A stretch of 64,000 bases of DNA from JAZKHT01 sp040385245 (GTDB lineage Bacteria; Pseudomonadota; Alphaproteobacteria; Rhodobacterales; Rhodobacteraceae). Position 1 is the first letter of the stretch. Every line of letters starts with the position of its first letter. The notes beneath the pieces were generated by a model, which did not search any database, was not told the origin of the DNA, and saw only the letters and a program-made list of their open reading frames with translations. The stretch spans positions 372,001 to 436,000 of the forward strand of contig JAZKHT010000001.1 in assembly GCA_040385245.1 (NCBI GenBank), given 5' to 3'. The translations under genes and the position numbers were made by a program. Positions 1 through 7,972 of this stretch are shown one piece after another.

Positions 1-673
1 ATAGCCGTGGCAGATGGGTCAGGTCGGGAATGACATGGGCCGGACCTTGCGGCAACCGGTCCTGTGCGGCGTTGCCCCGGTTGACCCATGCGGTGACAAA
101 TCCAAAACGCGCCGCACCAGCTATATCCCAGCCGTTCGAGGATACGAACAGAACTTGTGCCGGGGGCACCCCCATCCGGTCTTCGACCAGCCGGTAGACA
201 TGGGCGGACGGCTTGTAATGTCGCACCTCTTCGACCGACAGCACCGGGTCGAGCAGCCCGTCCAGCCTGGCGGCAGCGATGGCGCTTTGCAGCATCGCAG
301 GCGTGCCATTCGACAGGATCGCAAGGCGATAGCCCGTGGCGCGCAGGTTTTCCAGCACGGCGCGCACTTCGGGAAAGGCGGGCAACTCGTCGTAAAGCTG
401 CAACAGGCGGGCGCGCAGCGCGGGGTCGGACAGCCCCGACGTCTGCATCGCCCAATCAAGGGCGTCTGCGGTGACAACGGCGAAATCGTCATGCGCGCCC
501 ATTATGGTGCGCAGCCAGGTGTATTCCAGTTGCTTGGCGCGCCAGTCCGATGCCAGCCGCGGCCAGATTTCGGCTAGGGCCGCCCCGTCCGGTGTGGCCG
601 CCGCTGCCCGTGCGGCGCCGGCGACGTCAAACAATGTGCCATAGGCATCAAAGACGAGTGTGGTGACGTGCAT
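1..673 (-). CDS. Haloacid dehalogenase type II (HAD superfamily), 3' end cut by window edge
   Basis: About 224 residues are readable from ATG at 673 down to the window edge with no stop, so the C-terminus is missing. HAD motifs are clear. Motif I is FDAYGTLFD with the nucleophile Asp near residue 9. Motif II is LSNGTP. A KPS...VY segment holds the conserved Lys. A late FVSSNGWDI..A...GF block is typical of L-2-haloacid dehalogenases. Such enzymes hydrolyse 2-haloacids to 2-hydroxyacids, but many relatives have other small substrates, so the substrate is not proven. The gene diverges from the ABC exporter at 796. No membrane segment or signal peptide is visible. Confidence 0.85.
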   Translation of the reverse strand, partial: MHVTTLVFDAYGTLFDVAGAARAAAATPDGAALAEIWPRLASDWRAKQLEYTWLRTIMGAHDDFAVVTADALDWAMQTSGLSDPALRARLLQLYDELPAFPEVRAVLENLRATGYRLAILSNGTPAMLQSAIAAARLDGLLDPVLSVEEVRHYKPSAHVYRLVEDRMGVPPAQVLFVSSNGWDIAGAARFGFVTAWVNRGNAAQDRLPQGPAHVIPDLTHLPRL

Positions 674-795
674 CGGACCCTCCGGCCTGCATGGTCGCAC
701 AGCCGCGCGGGCAGGGGTAGGGGGCGCGGCAATCGTGGCGCTTGCCCGCAGGCGTGGCATTGCCTAAACCCTGCGCACCCTACAGGAAGTGACCG

Positions 796-2577
796 ATGGC
801 CAGCACCGACACCTCAGCCGAGCGCGCAAAGTCCAAACGAGTGGGCGCGCTGCGTGGGTTGCTTCCCTATCTTGCGCCCTATCGCGGCATGACGCTGCTG
901 GCCGGTCTGGCGCTGATCGTGACGGCGGGCACCAGCCTTGTGCTGCCCCTGGCGGTGCGCCGGGTCGTGGACGGGTTCAGCATGGACAGCACCATGCTGC
1001 TGGACAGCTATTTTGCGGCGGCACTGGCCATTGCCGCCCTTTTGGCGCTGGGCACGGGGGTGCGGTACTACTTTGTCACCCGTCTGGGCGAACGTGTGGT
1101 GGCAGACATCCGCCGAGCCCTGTTTGACCGTGTCATGGGCATGAGCCCGGCCTTCTTTGAACGCCTCCTGACGGGCGAGGTGCTAAGCCGCATCACCACC
1201 GACACCACGCTGATCCTGTCGCTGATCGGCTCGTCCGTGTCGGTCGCCTTGCGCAACATGCTGATCTTGCTGGGCGGGTTGGCAATGCTGATGCTGACGT
1301 CGGCCAAGCTGACGGGGTTGGTTCTGTTGATCGTGCCCGCCGTCGTGGTGCCGATCATCGTGCTGGGCCGCCGTCTGCGGTCGCTCAGCCGCGAAAACCA
1401 GGACTGGATCGCCGCGTCGTCGGGGTCCGCGTCCGAGGCGCTGTCGTCGGTCCAGGCCGTGCAGGCCTTCACCCACGAAGGGCGCACCCGCGCGGCCTTT
1501 GCCGATGTCACCGAAAAGGCGTTCGATTCTGCGCGCAAACGGATCGGCACGCGGTCGGTGATGACCGTGATCGTCATCTTCCTGATCTTCACCGGCATTG
1601 TCGGGGTGTTGTGGATCGGCGCACGGGATGTGCGGGCAGGGGCGATGTCGCCGGGCGAATTGGTGCAGTTCCTGATCTATGCGGTGATGGTCGCAGGATC
1701 GGTTGGCGCGCTTTCGGAAATCTGGGGCGAATTGCAGCGGGCGGCAGGGGCCACCGAACGGCTGGTCGAATTGTTGCAGACCGATGACGCCGTGCGCGAT
1801 CCTGCCAGCCCAACGCCGTTGCCCCGTCCGGTGCGCGGCGAGATCGTGTTCGATGCCGTGACCTTCCGCTATCCCGCCCGCCCCGAGGTTTCGGCGCTGA
1901 AAGGCGTCAGCCTGATCGTGCGGCCGGGGGAAACCGTGGCGCTTGTCGGCCCGTCCGGCGCGGGCAAGACGACGATCCTGCAACTGCTGATGCGGTTTTA
2001 CGATCCCGAACAGGGCGCGGTGCGTCTGGACGGGGTCGATCTGCGCGACATGGCGCGGGGCGATTTCCGCCGCGCCCTTGCGATGGTGCCGCAAGACCCG
2101 GTGATCTTTGCTGCATCTGCCCGCGAAAACATCCGCTTTGGCCGCCCCGACGCGACGGATGCCGAGGTTGAGGCCGCCGCCCGCGCCGCCGCCGCGCATG
2201 ACTTTCTGGCCGCGCAGCCCGAAGGCTATGACACTTGGCTGGGCGAACGCGGGGTGATGCTGTCGGGTGGGCAGAAGCAGCGCGTCGCCATCGCCCGCGC
2301 CATTCTGCGCGACGCCAAGGTTCTGCTGCTGGACGAGGCGACGAGTGCCTTGGACGCCGAAAGCGAACGTGCCGTGCAATCGGCGGTCGAGGCATTGTCC
2401 GAAGGCCGCACCACGCTGGTCGTGGCGCACCGTCTGGCAACAGTCAAACGTGCCGACCGGATCGTCGTCTTTGATCACGGCCAGATCGTCGCCGAAGGCA
2501 CGCACGAGGCGTTGGTGGCCGAAGGTGGTCTGTATGCCCGCCTTGCCCGGTTGCAGTTCACTGACGGGCAGGTCTGA
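796..2577 (+). CDS. ABC transporter, fused permease and ATPase (MsbA-like half transporter)
   Basis: The 593-residue protein has an N-terminal ABC transmembrane region (about residues 30-310, roughly six helices) and a C-terminal nucleotide-binding domain. Walker A is GPSGAGKTT at about 385-393, the signature LSGGQKQR at about 489, and Walker B VLLLDEATSALD at about 509. This is the homodimeric exporter layout of the MsbA/LmrA type. The substrate (lipid, drug or peptide) cannot be told from sequence. ATG at 796 follows AGGAAG and is the first start that precedes the cytosolic N-terminus. The gene stands alone, followed by a short gap and the BON-LysM gene. Confidence 0.9.
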   Translation: MASTDTSAERAKSKRVGALRGLLPYLAPYRGMTLLAGLALIVTAGTSLVLPLAVRRVVDGFSMDSTMLLDSYFAAALAIAALLALGTGVRYYFVTRLGERVVADIRRALFDRVMGMSPAFFERLLTGEVLSRITTDTTLILSLIGSSVSVALRNMLILLGGLAMLMLTSAKLTGLVLLIVPAVVVPIIVLGRRLRSLSRENQDWIAASSGSASEALSSVQAVQAFTHEGRTRAAFADVTEKAFDSARKRIGTRSVMTVIVIFLIFTGIVGVLWIGARDVRAGAMSPGELVQFLIYAVMVAGSVGALSEIWGELQRAAGATERLVELLQTDDAVRDPASPTPLPRPVRGEIVFDAVTFRYPARPEVSALKGVSLIVRPGETVALVGPSGAGKTTILQLLMRFYDPEQGAVRLDGVDLRDMARGDFRRALAMVPQDPVIFAASARENIRFGRPDATDAEVEAAARAAAAHDFLAAQPEGYDTWLGERGVMLSGGQKQRVAIARAILRDAKVLLLDEATSALDAESERAVQSAVEALSEGRTTLVVAHRLATVKRADRIVVFDHGQIVAEGTHEALVAEGGLYARLARLQFTDGQV

Positions 2578-2661
2578 CGGGCGGCTTGCGCGCGGCCTTT
2601 GCGCCGTTATGGTGCGCGTCCATGTCGGCGCAATCTGCGCCATTGTGTAAGGGGTATGACC

Positions 2662-3093
2662 ATGGGTTTGTGGAATTTCATCAAAGAATCCGGCACATCG
2701 CTGTTTGGCAGCAGTGCCGAGGCCGCCGAGGCACCCGCCGCTGATGCGCTGACCGCCGGGGTGCAGGCGCTGGGGCTGGATACCTCGGGCGTGACCGTCA
2801 CCGTTGACGGCGACAAGGTAAAGGTGTCGGGCACTGCCGTGACACCCGAAATGCAGGAAAAGGTCATCCTGGCCCTTGGCAACGTCGCTGGCGTCGCCTC
2901 GGTCGAGGCGGATGTTCCGGGGCCTGGGCCAGTGTTTTATACAGTGGTCAAGAGTGACACGCTGTCGGCAATTGCCAAGCGCACGCTGGGCAATGCCAAC
3001 GCCTATCCCGCGATATTCGAGGCGAACAAACCGATGCTGGCCCATCCGGACAAGATCTATCCCGGCCAAATGCTGCGTATCCCGCAAAAGTAG
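2662..3093 (+). CDS. BON and LysM domain protein (Kbp/YgaU-like)
   Basis: A 143-residue protein beginning MGLWNFIKESG, with a BON domain at about 25-85 (VTVTVDGDKVKVSGTA) and a C-terminal LysM domain at about 92-140 (YTVVKSDTLSAIAKRTLG ... YPGQMLRIP). The same architecture is found in E. coli Kbp (YgaU), a K+-binding cytoplasmic protein, so that is the closest named relative. There is no signal peptide. ATG at 2662 was chosen because AAGGGG lies at 2649-2654. An in-frame ATG at 2656 is closer to that site and less likely. The gene ends before a strong bidirectional terminator shared with wrbA. Confidence 0.85.
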   Translation: MGLWNFIKESGTSLFGSSAEAAEAPAADALTAGVQALGLDTSGVTVTVDGDKVKVSGTAVTPEMQEKVILALGNVAGVASVEADVPGPGPVFYTVVKSDTLSAIAKRTLGNANAYPAIFEANKPMLAHPDKIYPGQMLRIPQK

Positions 3094-3131
3094 GTGGGGC
3101 CAGTTTTCGCATCAGGCCTGAAGCGTACAGA

Positions 3132-3161
3132 AAAAGGGGGCTGCTTGCGCAGCCCCCTTTT
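3132..3161. terminator. Bidirectional intrinsic terminator between kbp-like gene and wrbA
   Basis: A perfect 13-bp stem (AAAAGGGGGCTGC at 3132-3144, complement at 3149-3161) closes a 4-base TTGC loop. It carries an A-run on one side and a T-run on the other, so it can terminate both convergent genes. Confidence 0.9.
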
Positions 3162-3179
3162 GAAAGACGTCGTGAATGA

Positions 3180-3800
3180 TCAGGCGGCTTTTGCGACGGC
3201 GGGCGCGTCGGCCTTCAACTTGGCCGCGATTTCAACCACGCGGCGGGCCTGATGGCCGATGGACGCCTTTGCCTTGTCGTCGAATTCTGTCCCTTGGGTG
3301 TGGCTGTAGCCATAGGGGTTGCCGCCTGTGGCGAACAGCGCCGCGTCGGTATAGCCGGGTGCCACGATGACCGAACCCCAGTGCATGAACGTGGTATAAA
3401 GGCCAAGGATCGTCGCCTCTTGCCCGCCATGCGCGTTCTGCGCCGAGGTCATCGCCGAGATCGCCTTGTTCGCCAGCTTGCCGGTGAACCATTGGCCGCC
3501 CAGCGTGTCGATGAACGACCGTACCTGGCTTGCAGCGCCGCCAAAGCGGGTCGGGGTCGAGAAGATATACGCGTCGGCCCATTCCATATCGGCAGGGGTC
3601 GCGACCGGCAGGGCGGCGGCCTTTTCGACCTGGGCCTTCCAGGCGTCCTGGCTGGCGATAACTGCTTCGGGTGCCGTTTCAGCGATGCGCAGCACGCGCA
3701 CCTCGGCCCCGGCGGCGCGGGCGGCGTCGGCGGCGATTTCGGCCATCGTGTGGTTGGTGCCGTAGGTGGAGTAGAACAGGATTGCGAGTTTGACGGACAT
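3180..3800 (-). CDS. wrbA: NAD(P)H:quinone oxidoreductase, WrbA family
   Basis: The 206-residue flavodoxin-fold protein matches WrbA (type IV NAD(P)H:quinone oxidoreductase), which uses FMN for two-electron quinone reduction and so limits semiquinone radicals. The FMN phosphate loop is visible as YSTYGTNHTMAE near the N-terminus. The segments PTRFGG and TSAQNAHGGQEAT...HWG are characteristic WrbA signatures. ATG at 3800 has GGAGG just upstream; longer in-frame extension toward 3920 lacks family similarity. The gene is transcribed toward the shared terminator at 3132-3161 and diverges from the PfkB kinase. Confidence 0.93.
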   Translation of the reverse strand: MSVKLAILFYSTYGTNHTMAEIAADAARAAGAEVRVLRIAETAPEAVIASQDAWKAQVEKAAALPVATPADMEWADAYIFSTPTRFGGAASQVRSFIDTLGGQWFTGKLANKAISAMTSAQNAHGGQEATILGLYTTFMHWGSVIVAPGYTDAALFATGGNPYGYSHTQGTEFDDKAKASIGHQARRVVEIAAKLKADAPAVAKAA

Positions 3801-3949
3801 CGGGGCCTCCTTGGGCGCTTTATGATAGGCGGAACCTAAGGGCGCACCCTGCTCCCCGCCATTCCGGATGCGCGCAGGGCTTCTGTGCGCTTGTGTGCAG
3901 GGCGGCGTTAGCGCTATCATCGGTGCGTCACCAAGGGGGCATCCACACC

Positions 3950-4927
3950 ATGGCGGATTATGCCGACATTTCTCGGATCGGGGGGCAGTTGCCGATCCTG
4001 ACCCTGACCCTGAACCCCGCGCTGGACATGGCGACCGAAGTGCCGCGCATGGTGCCCGATGAAAAGTTGCGCTGTTCCGAGCCGCGCCTTGATCCGGGTG
4101 GTGGCGGGCTGAATGTGGCGCGCGCAGTGCATGGCTTGGGCGGCGAGGCGCTGGCGCTGGTGGCCTTGGGCGGGTTGACCGGCGACAGGCTTGCCGAGTT
4201 GATTCGGGCCGAGGGGGTGATGTTTCTGGGCATCACCGGGCCGGGCGAGACGCGGCAAAGCCTGACGGTGAATGAGGCGTCGACGGGACGGCAATACCGG
4301 TTCATGCTGCCGGGTCCGATCTGGGGCGAGGCGGATCAGAACCGCGTTTTCACCCTGCTGCGTGCGGCGGGTAAACCGGGCGGGTTCGCTGTCATTTCGG
4401 GCAGCCAACCGCCGGGTGTTCCCATTGATTTTCCCGCCCGTCTGGCCGCCGCGATGGCCGGGATGCGGGTGGTGCTGGACACGTCGGGGCAGGCGTTGAC
4501 CCAAGCGGTCGATCACCCCATCGACGGGCTGGACGTCCTGCGTATGGATGGCGAAGAGGCCGAGGCCCTGGCAGGCCGGACGCTAGAGACGCGGGCGCAA
4601 ACGGCGGATTATGCGCAGACTTTGGTGGCACGCGGCGTGGCGCGGCAAGTGATCGTGGCGCGCGGGGCGGATGGGTCGGTGCTGGCAGAGGCGGGCCAAC
4701 GACTGTTCTGCAAGGCACCGAAGGTGCAGGTCAAATCCAAGGTTGGGGCGGGCGACAGTTTTGTCGGCGGCTATGTTCTGGGGCTGGCGCGTGGATTGGC
4801 GGTGGACGCGGCCCTGTCACAAGGCGTGGCCGCCGCCGCCGCCGCCGTGATGACCGAGGCCACAGAACTGTGCCGGGCCGAAGATGTGGCGCGTCTTGTG
4901 GCTGAAGCCTGGGTCGAGGCAGTCTGA
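3950..4927 (+). CDS. 1-phosphofructokinase-family hexose kinase (PfkB type)
   Basis: A 325-residue ribokinase-fold sugar kinase. The substrate-side PfkB signature is seen as LDPGGGGLNVARAVHGLGG. The ATP/anion-hole motif GAGDSFVGG near the C-terminus carries the catalytic Asp. Length and N-terminus (LTLNPALDMATEV) fit the PfkB/FruK/LacC group, which phosphorylates fructose-6-P, fructose-1-P or tagatose-6-P. The exact substrate cannot be decided, and no fru PTS genes lie nearby. ATG at 3950 follows AAGGGGG at 3933-3939. The gene converges on the metallo-beta-lactamase-fold gene across a GC-rich hairpin. Confidence 0.85.
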   Translation: MADYADISRIGGQLPILTLTLNPALDMATEVPRMVPDEKLRCSEPRLDPGGGGLNVARAVHGLGGEALALVALGGLTGDRLAELIRAEGVMFLGITGPGETRQSLTVNEASTGRQYRFMLPGPIWGEADQNRVFTLLRAAGKPGGFAVISGSQPPGVPIDFPARLAAAMAGMRVVLDTSGQALTQAVDHPIDGLDVLRMDGEEAEALAGRTLETRAQTADYAQTLVARGVARQVIVARGADGSVLAEAGQRLFCKAPKVQVKSKVGAGDSFVGGYVLGLARGLAVDAALSQGVAAAAAAVMTEATELCRAEDVARLVAEAWVEAV

Positions 4928-4937
4928 CAGCACAATA

Positions 4938-4967
4938 TGTGCGGCGCGACCCCTGCCGCGCCGCACA
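4938..4967. terminator. GC-rich hairpin between convergent genes
   Basis: TGTGCGGCGCG at 4938-4948 pairs perfectly with 4957-4967 across an 8-base loop, between the stops of the PfkB kinase and the MBL-fold gene. There is no long T-run, so termination strength is uncertain. Confidence 0.55.
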
Positions 4968-4972
4968 CCGGT

Positions 4973-5905
4973 TCAGCCGTTCAGCATCATCTGATAGGTC
5001 GCGGGCACATAGCGGAACCCTGCGTCGCGCGCCTCGACATAGCCCATGGCGGGGAAGGGCATGTGATAGCCGATGAAGGGCACGCGGTCGGCGGCCAGCA
5101 TCCCCAGCACCGTCTTGCGGGTGGCTGCGGCCTGCGCCTTGTCGGCGTCAAAGCTGACTTCCCAGTCTGGATAGGCCAGCGACCAGACGTAATGGTTCGC
5201 CGTGTCGGCGATCAGGGCAAGCTGCTGGCCATCGCTTTCCAGCATATAGCCCATGTGACCGGGGGTGTGGCCGGGGGCAGTCATTGCGGTGACGCCGCCT
5301 GTGACGCTGCCGCCATCCTCCAGAAACGTGAACTTGTCGTTCAGGGGTTTCACGTTGGCGTCAAAGCCTTCGTTGGCCGCCCCCGACCAGTGGTTGTGTT
5401 CGACCGCCCCCGTGACATAGCGGGCGTTGCCGAATGTGGGCGCACCGTTTGCCACCATCCCGCCGATGTGGTCGCCGTGCATATGGGTCAGCACCACGAC
5501 GTCGATCTGATCGGGGGTGACGCCCGCGGCGGCCAATGCGGCGGTGATGCCGTCGGCGGCAAGGCCGGTGTCGAACAGCACCAGTTCCGTGCCCGTGTTC
5601 ACCAGCGTCGGCGTAAAGAAGAATTGCGCCTTGTCCGCCGGGATGAAGGCATCATCGGCGGCGGTGGCAAACTCTTCGGCGCTGGCGTTCAGGCCAAAGA
5701 TCTCCTGTGGATTTTCGACCGTGCGGGTTCCGGCCAGCAGCGCCGTCACCTCGAACGCGCCCAGTTTGAAGCGGTTGAACTGTGGCAGCGACGCGCCTTG
5801 CAGCGGCGCTGCGGCATGGGCGGCGCGCATCGACAGCAGGGCAGGGGCGGCGAAGGACAGGGCAGCGGCACCGGCAAGGGCCTGACGGCGGGACAGCATG
5901 GGCAT
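4973..5905 (-). CDS. Exported metallo-beta-lactamase-fold hydrolase with Tat-like signal
   Basis: A 310-residue protein. The N-terminus has SRRQAL followed by an alanine-rich hydrophobic stretch ending near AHA, which fits a twin-arginine signal peptide and periplasmic location. The mature part shows the MBL zinc motif THMHGDHIGG (HxHxDH), a later H in TAPGHTPGH and the Asp in IADTANH, so the two-metal site looks complete. This MBL-fold branch includes lactonases and thiol hydrolases, and the substrate is unknown. ATG at 5905 was chosen with GGAGAGG upstream; ATG at 5899 is also possible. Confidence 0.85.
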   Translation of the reverse strand: MPMLSRRQALAGAAALSFAAPALLSMRAAHAAAPLQGASLPQFNRFKLGAFEVTALLAGTRTVENPQEIFGLNASAEEFATAADDAFIPADKAQFFFTPTLVNTGTELVLFDTGLAADGITAALAAAGVTPDQIDVVVLTHMHGDHIGGMVANGAPTFGNARYVTGAVEHNHWSGAANEGFDANVKPLNDKFTFLEDGGSVTGGVTAMTAPGHTPGHMGYMLESDGQQLALIADTANHYVWSLAYPDWEVSFDADKAQAAATRKTVLGMLAADRVPFIGYHMPFPAMGYVEARDAGFRYVPATYQMMLNG

Positions 5906-5993
5906 GGGGGTTCCTCTCCTGATTGAAGTAGCAAAAAGATAGGTTTTGTGCGCCCTTTGCCCATTCACACCTGTGTCAGGTCGGGTGCATCGG

Positions 5994-6010
5994 CGCACAA
6001 TCGCTGTGCG
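5994..6010. terminator. Short hairpin after the zincin gene
   Basis: CGCACA at 5994-5999 pairs with TGTGCG at 6005-6010 around a 5-base loop, directly after the stop of the minus-strand zincin gene. It is only 6 bp with no T-run, so this is a weak terminator candidate. Confidence 0.3.
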
Positions 6011-6445
6011 TCACTCCCACCACGGGTCAATGGCCGCGATGTCGTCATCGGACCAGCCGAAATGATGGGCAAGTTCGTGGATCAGGACATGGGCCACCAG
6101 ATCGCCAAGGCCGACATCGCCCCGGTCACACCATTCATCCAGGATCGGACGGCGGAACAGCCAGATGGTGTCGGGCTGTGCGGGCTGATCCATCACCGAT
6201 TTTTCCGTCAACGGCACGCCTTCGTACAATCCCGTCAATTCAAACGGGTCGGTCAGGTCCAGATCGGCAATCACCTCGTCCGGGGCAAAGTCCACGACGC
6301 GCAAGGCGACGGCGTTGGCGGCAGCACGATAGGCGGGGGGCAGCAGGGCGATGGCGGCGCGGGCCAATTCTTCGATCAGGCCCGCATCGGGGCTGGCAAA
6401 TTCCATCCAGCCGGGTGGGGCTGCGTCGGCGGGGGTGTCGGTCAT
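6011..6445 (-). CDS. Metallopeptidase family protein, minimal zincin type
   Basis: A 144-residue protein with the zincin motif HELAHHFG (HExxHxxG) close to the C-terminus, followed by acidic residues (WSDDD). This matches the small minimal-zincin metallopeptidase family of alphaproteobacteria, in which the two His residues bind zinc and the Glu is catalytic. No signal peptide or membrane helix is seen, so it is probably cytoplasmic; the physiological substrate is unknown. ATG at 6445 has GGAAGAGGAG upstream. It diverges from gltX with about 80 bp between the starts. Confidence 0.85.
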   Translation of the reverse strand: MTDTPADAAPPGWMEFASPDAGLIEELARAAIALLPPAYRAAANAVALRVVDFAPDEVIADLDLTDPFELTGLYEGVPLTEKSVMDQPAQPDTIWLFRRPILDEWCDRGDVGLGDLVAHVLIHELAHHFGWSDDDIAAIDPWWE

Positions 6446-6523
6446 CTGCGGCTCCTCTTCCGCCCTGATATGGACAAAACCGCCCGCCTGTGAAAGAGCA
6501 GACAGGTTCCAGGAGTGCCCCAG

Positions 6524-7852
6524 ATGCCCACGATCACCCGCTTTGCCCCTTCGCCCACCGGCTTTATCCATGTGGGCAACCTGCGTACCGCCTTGATGAA
6601 CTACATGATTGCCCGGAAATCGGGCGGCACCTTCATCCTGCGGCTGGACGACACCGATCAGGAACGCAGCAAACAGGAATATGCCGACGGGATCATGCAA
6701 GATCTGGAGTGGCTGGGCCTGCACTGGGATCGGGTGGAAAAGCAGTCGTTGCGGATGGACCGTTACCGGGAGGCAGCCGATCAGTTGCGCGCCAATGGCC
6801 GGTTCTACGAATGCTTTGAAACCCCGGTCGAGCTGGACCTGAAGCGCAAGAAATTGCTGAACATGGGCCGCCCGCCGGTCTATGATCGCGCTTCCTTGGC
6901 GCTGGACGAGGCGGGGCGCGAAAAGATGCGCGCCGAAGGGCGCGAGGGGTATTGGCGGTTCCAGCTGGATCAGCAGCGCATCGAATGGGCTGATGGCATC
7001 CTTGGGCCGATCTCGATCGATGCGGCGTCAGTGTCCGACCCGGTGTTGATCCGCGCGGATGGGCAGGTGCTTTATACCTTTGCCAGCTCGGTCGATGACA
7101 TCGACATGGGGGTGACGTTCATCGTACGCGGTGCCGACCACGTCACGAACACCGCGACGCAGATCCAGATCATGCAGGCGCTGGGCGGCACACCGCCATC
7201 ATTCGCGCACCATTCGCTGCTGACCGGCCCGCAGGGCGAGGCGCTGTCGAAACGGCTGGGCACGCTGTCGTTGCGCGATCTGCGCGCCCAAGGGATAGAG
7301 CCGATGGCGCTGTTGTCGCTGATGGCGCGCCTTGGGTCGAGCCAGCCGGTCGAGCTGTTCACCTCGATGGACGATCTGATCGCCGGGTTCGATGTGGGTA
7401 CGTTCGGCGCGGCGCCAACCAAATTTGACAGCGACGATCTGTTCCCGCTGACGCGGGCCTATGTCCAAAGCCTGCCGTTCGACGGCGTCGCCGCGCGGAT
7501 CAGCGCCTTGGGTGTGCCTGCAGATGAAGCAGAGTTGTTCTGGAAGGTGGCGCGCGAGAACATCACCGTTCTGTCCGATCTTGAAGGATGGTGGCACCTG
7601 TTCCGCGACGGGGCCGAGCCGCTGATCGACCCCGAGGATGCCGATTTCGTGGCACAGGCTGTATCGATGCTGCCGCCCCGGCCATGGACCCACGCGACCT
7701 GGGGTGAATGGACCACGGCGGTGAAAGAAGCGACAGGCCGCAAGGGCAAGGGGCTGTTCATGCCGCTGCGCAAGGCATTGACGGGGCAGGCGCACGGGCC
7801 GGAAATGGCCGATGTGATGCCCTTGCTGAAAGTCGTGCGCGCAGCGGGATAA
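6524..7852 (+). CDS. gltX: Glutamate--tRNA ligase
   Basis: The 442-residue class I synthetase charges tRNA with glutamate. The HIGH-type motif is PSPTGFIHVGNLRTAL (HVGN at about 16-19) and the KMSKS-type loop is seen as ALSKR. Many alphaproteobacteria carry two GluRS paralogues, one of which preferentially charges tRNA-Gln as the first step of the amidotransferase route. Which paralogue this is cannot be decided from this window. ATG at 6524 was chosen over the in-frame GTG at 6515, which overlaps the AGGAG ribosome site at 6511-6515. Confidence 0.95.
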   Translation: MPTITRFAPSPTGFIHVGNLRTALMNYMIARKSGGTFILRLDDTDQERSKQEYADGIMQDLEWLGLHWDRVEKQSLRMDRYREAADQLRANGRFYECFETPVELDLKRKKLLNMGRPPVYDRASLALDEAGREKMRAEGREGYWRFQLDQQRIEWADGILGPISIDAASVSDPVLIRADGQVLYTFASSVDDIDMGVTFIVRGADHVTNTATQIQIMQALGGTPPSFAHHSLLTGPQGEALSKRLGTLSLRDLRAQGIEPMALLSLMARLGSSQPVELFTSMDDLIAGFDVGTFGAAPTKFDSDDLFPLTRAYVQSLPFDGVAARISALGVPADEAELFWKVARENITVLSDLEGWWHLFRDGAEPLIDPEDADFVAQAVSMLPPRPWTHATWGEWTTAVKEATGRKGKGLFMPLRKALTGQAHGPEMADVMPLLKVVRAAG

Positions 7853-7856
7853 GGCT

Positions 7857-7918
7857 GATCTTTCGCAGAAAGATCGGGGCCGCCACGCAAGGCCGCCACG
7901 AATTTTCTGCGAAAATTC
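7857..7918. repeat. Pair of extragenic hairpins after gltX, with a direct repeat between them
   Basis: Two palindromes flank a short GC-rich spacer. The first is GATCTTT...AAAGATC (7857-7875). The second is GAATTTT...AAAATTC (7900-7918). The 10-mer GGCCGCCACG occurs twice, at 7878 and 7891. The first hairpin may end the gltX transcript. The paired layout resembles a repetitive extragenic element. Confidence 0.5.
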
Positions 7919-7972
7919 AGACATCGCAGGCGGTCTGTCGCATCGCCCGGTTTCATTGACCTTGGGGGCGCT

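Noticed and set aside
1183..3087. Long minus-strand open frame opposite the ABC exporter and LysM gene
   Set aside because: It is a mirror of strongly supported plus-strand genes with no ribosome site or family pattern; high GC keeps antisense frames open.
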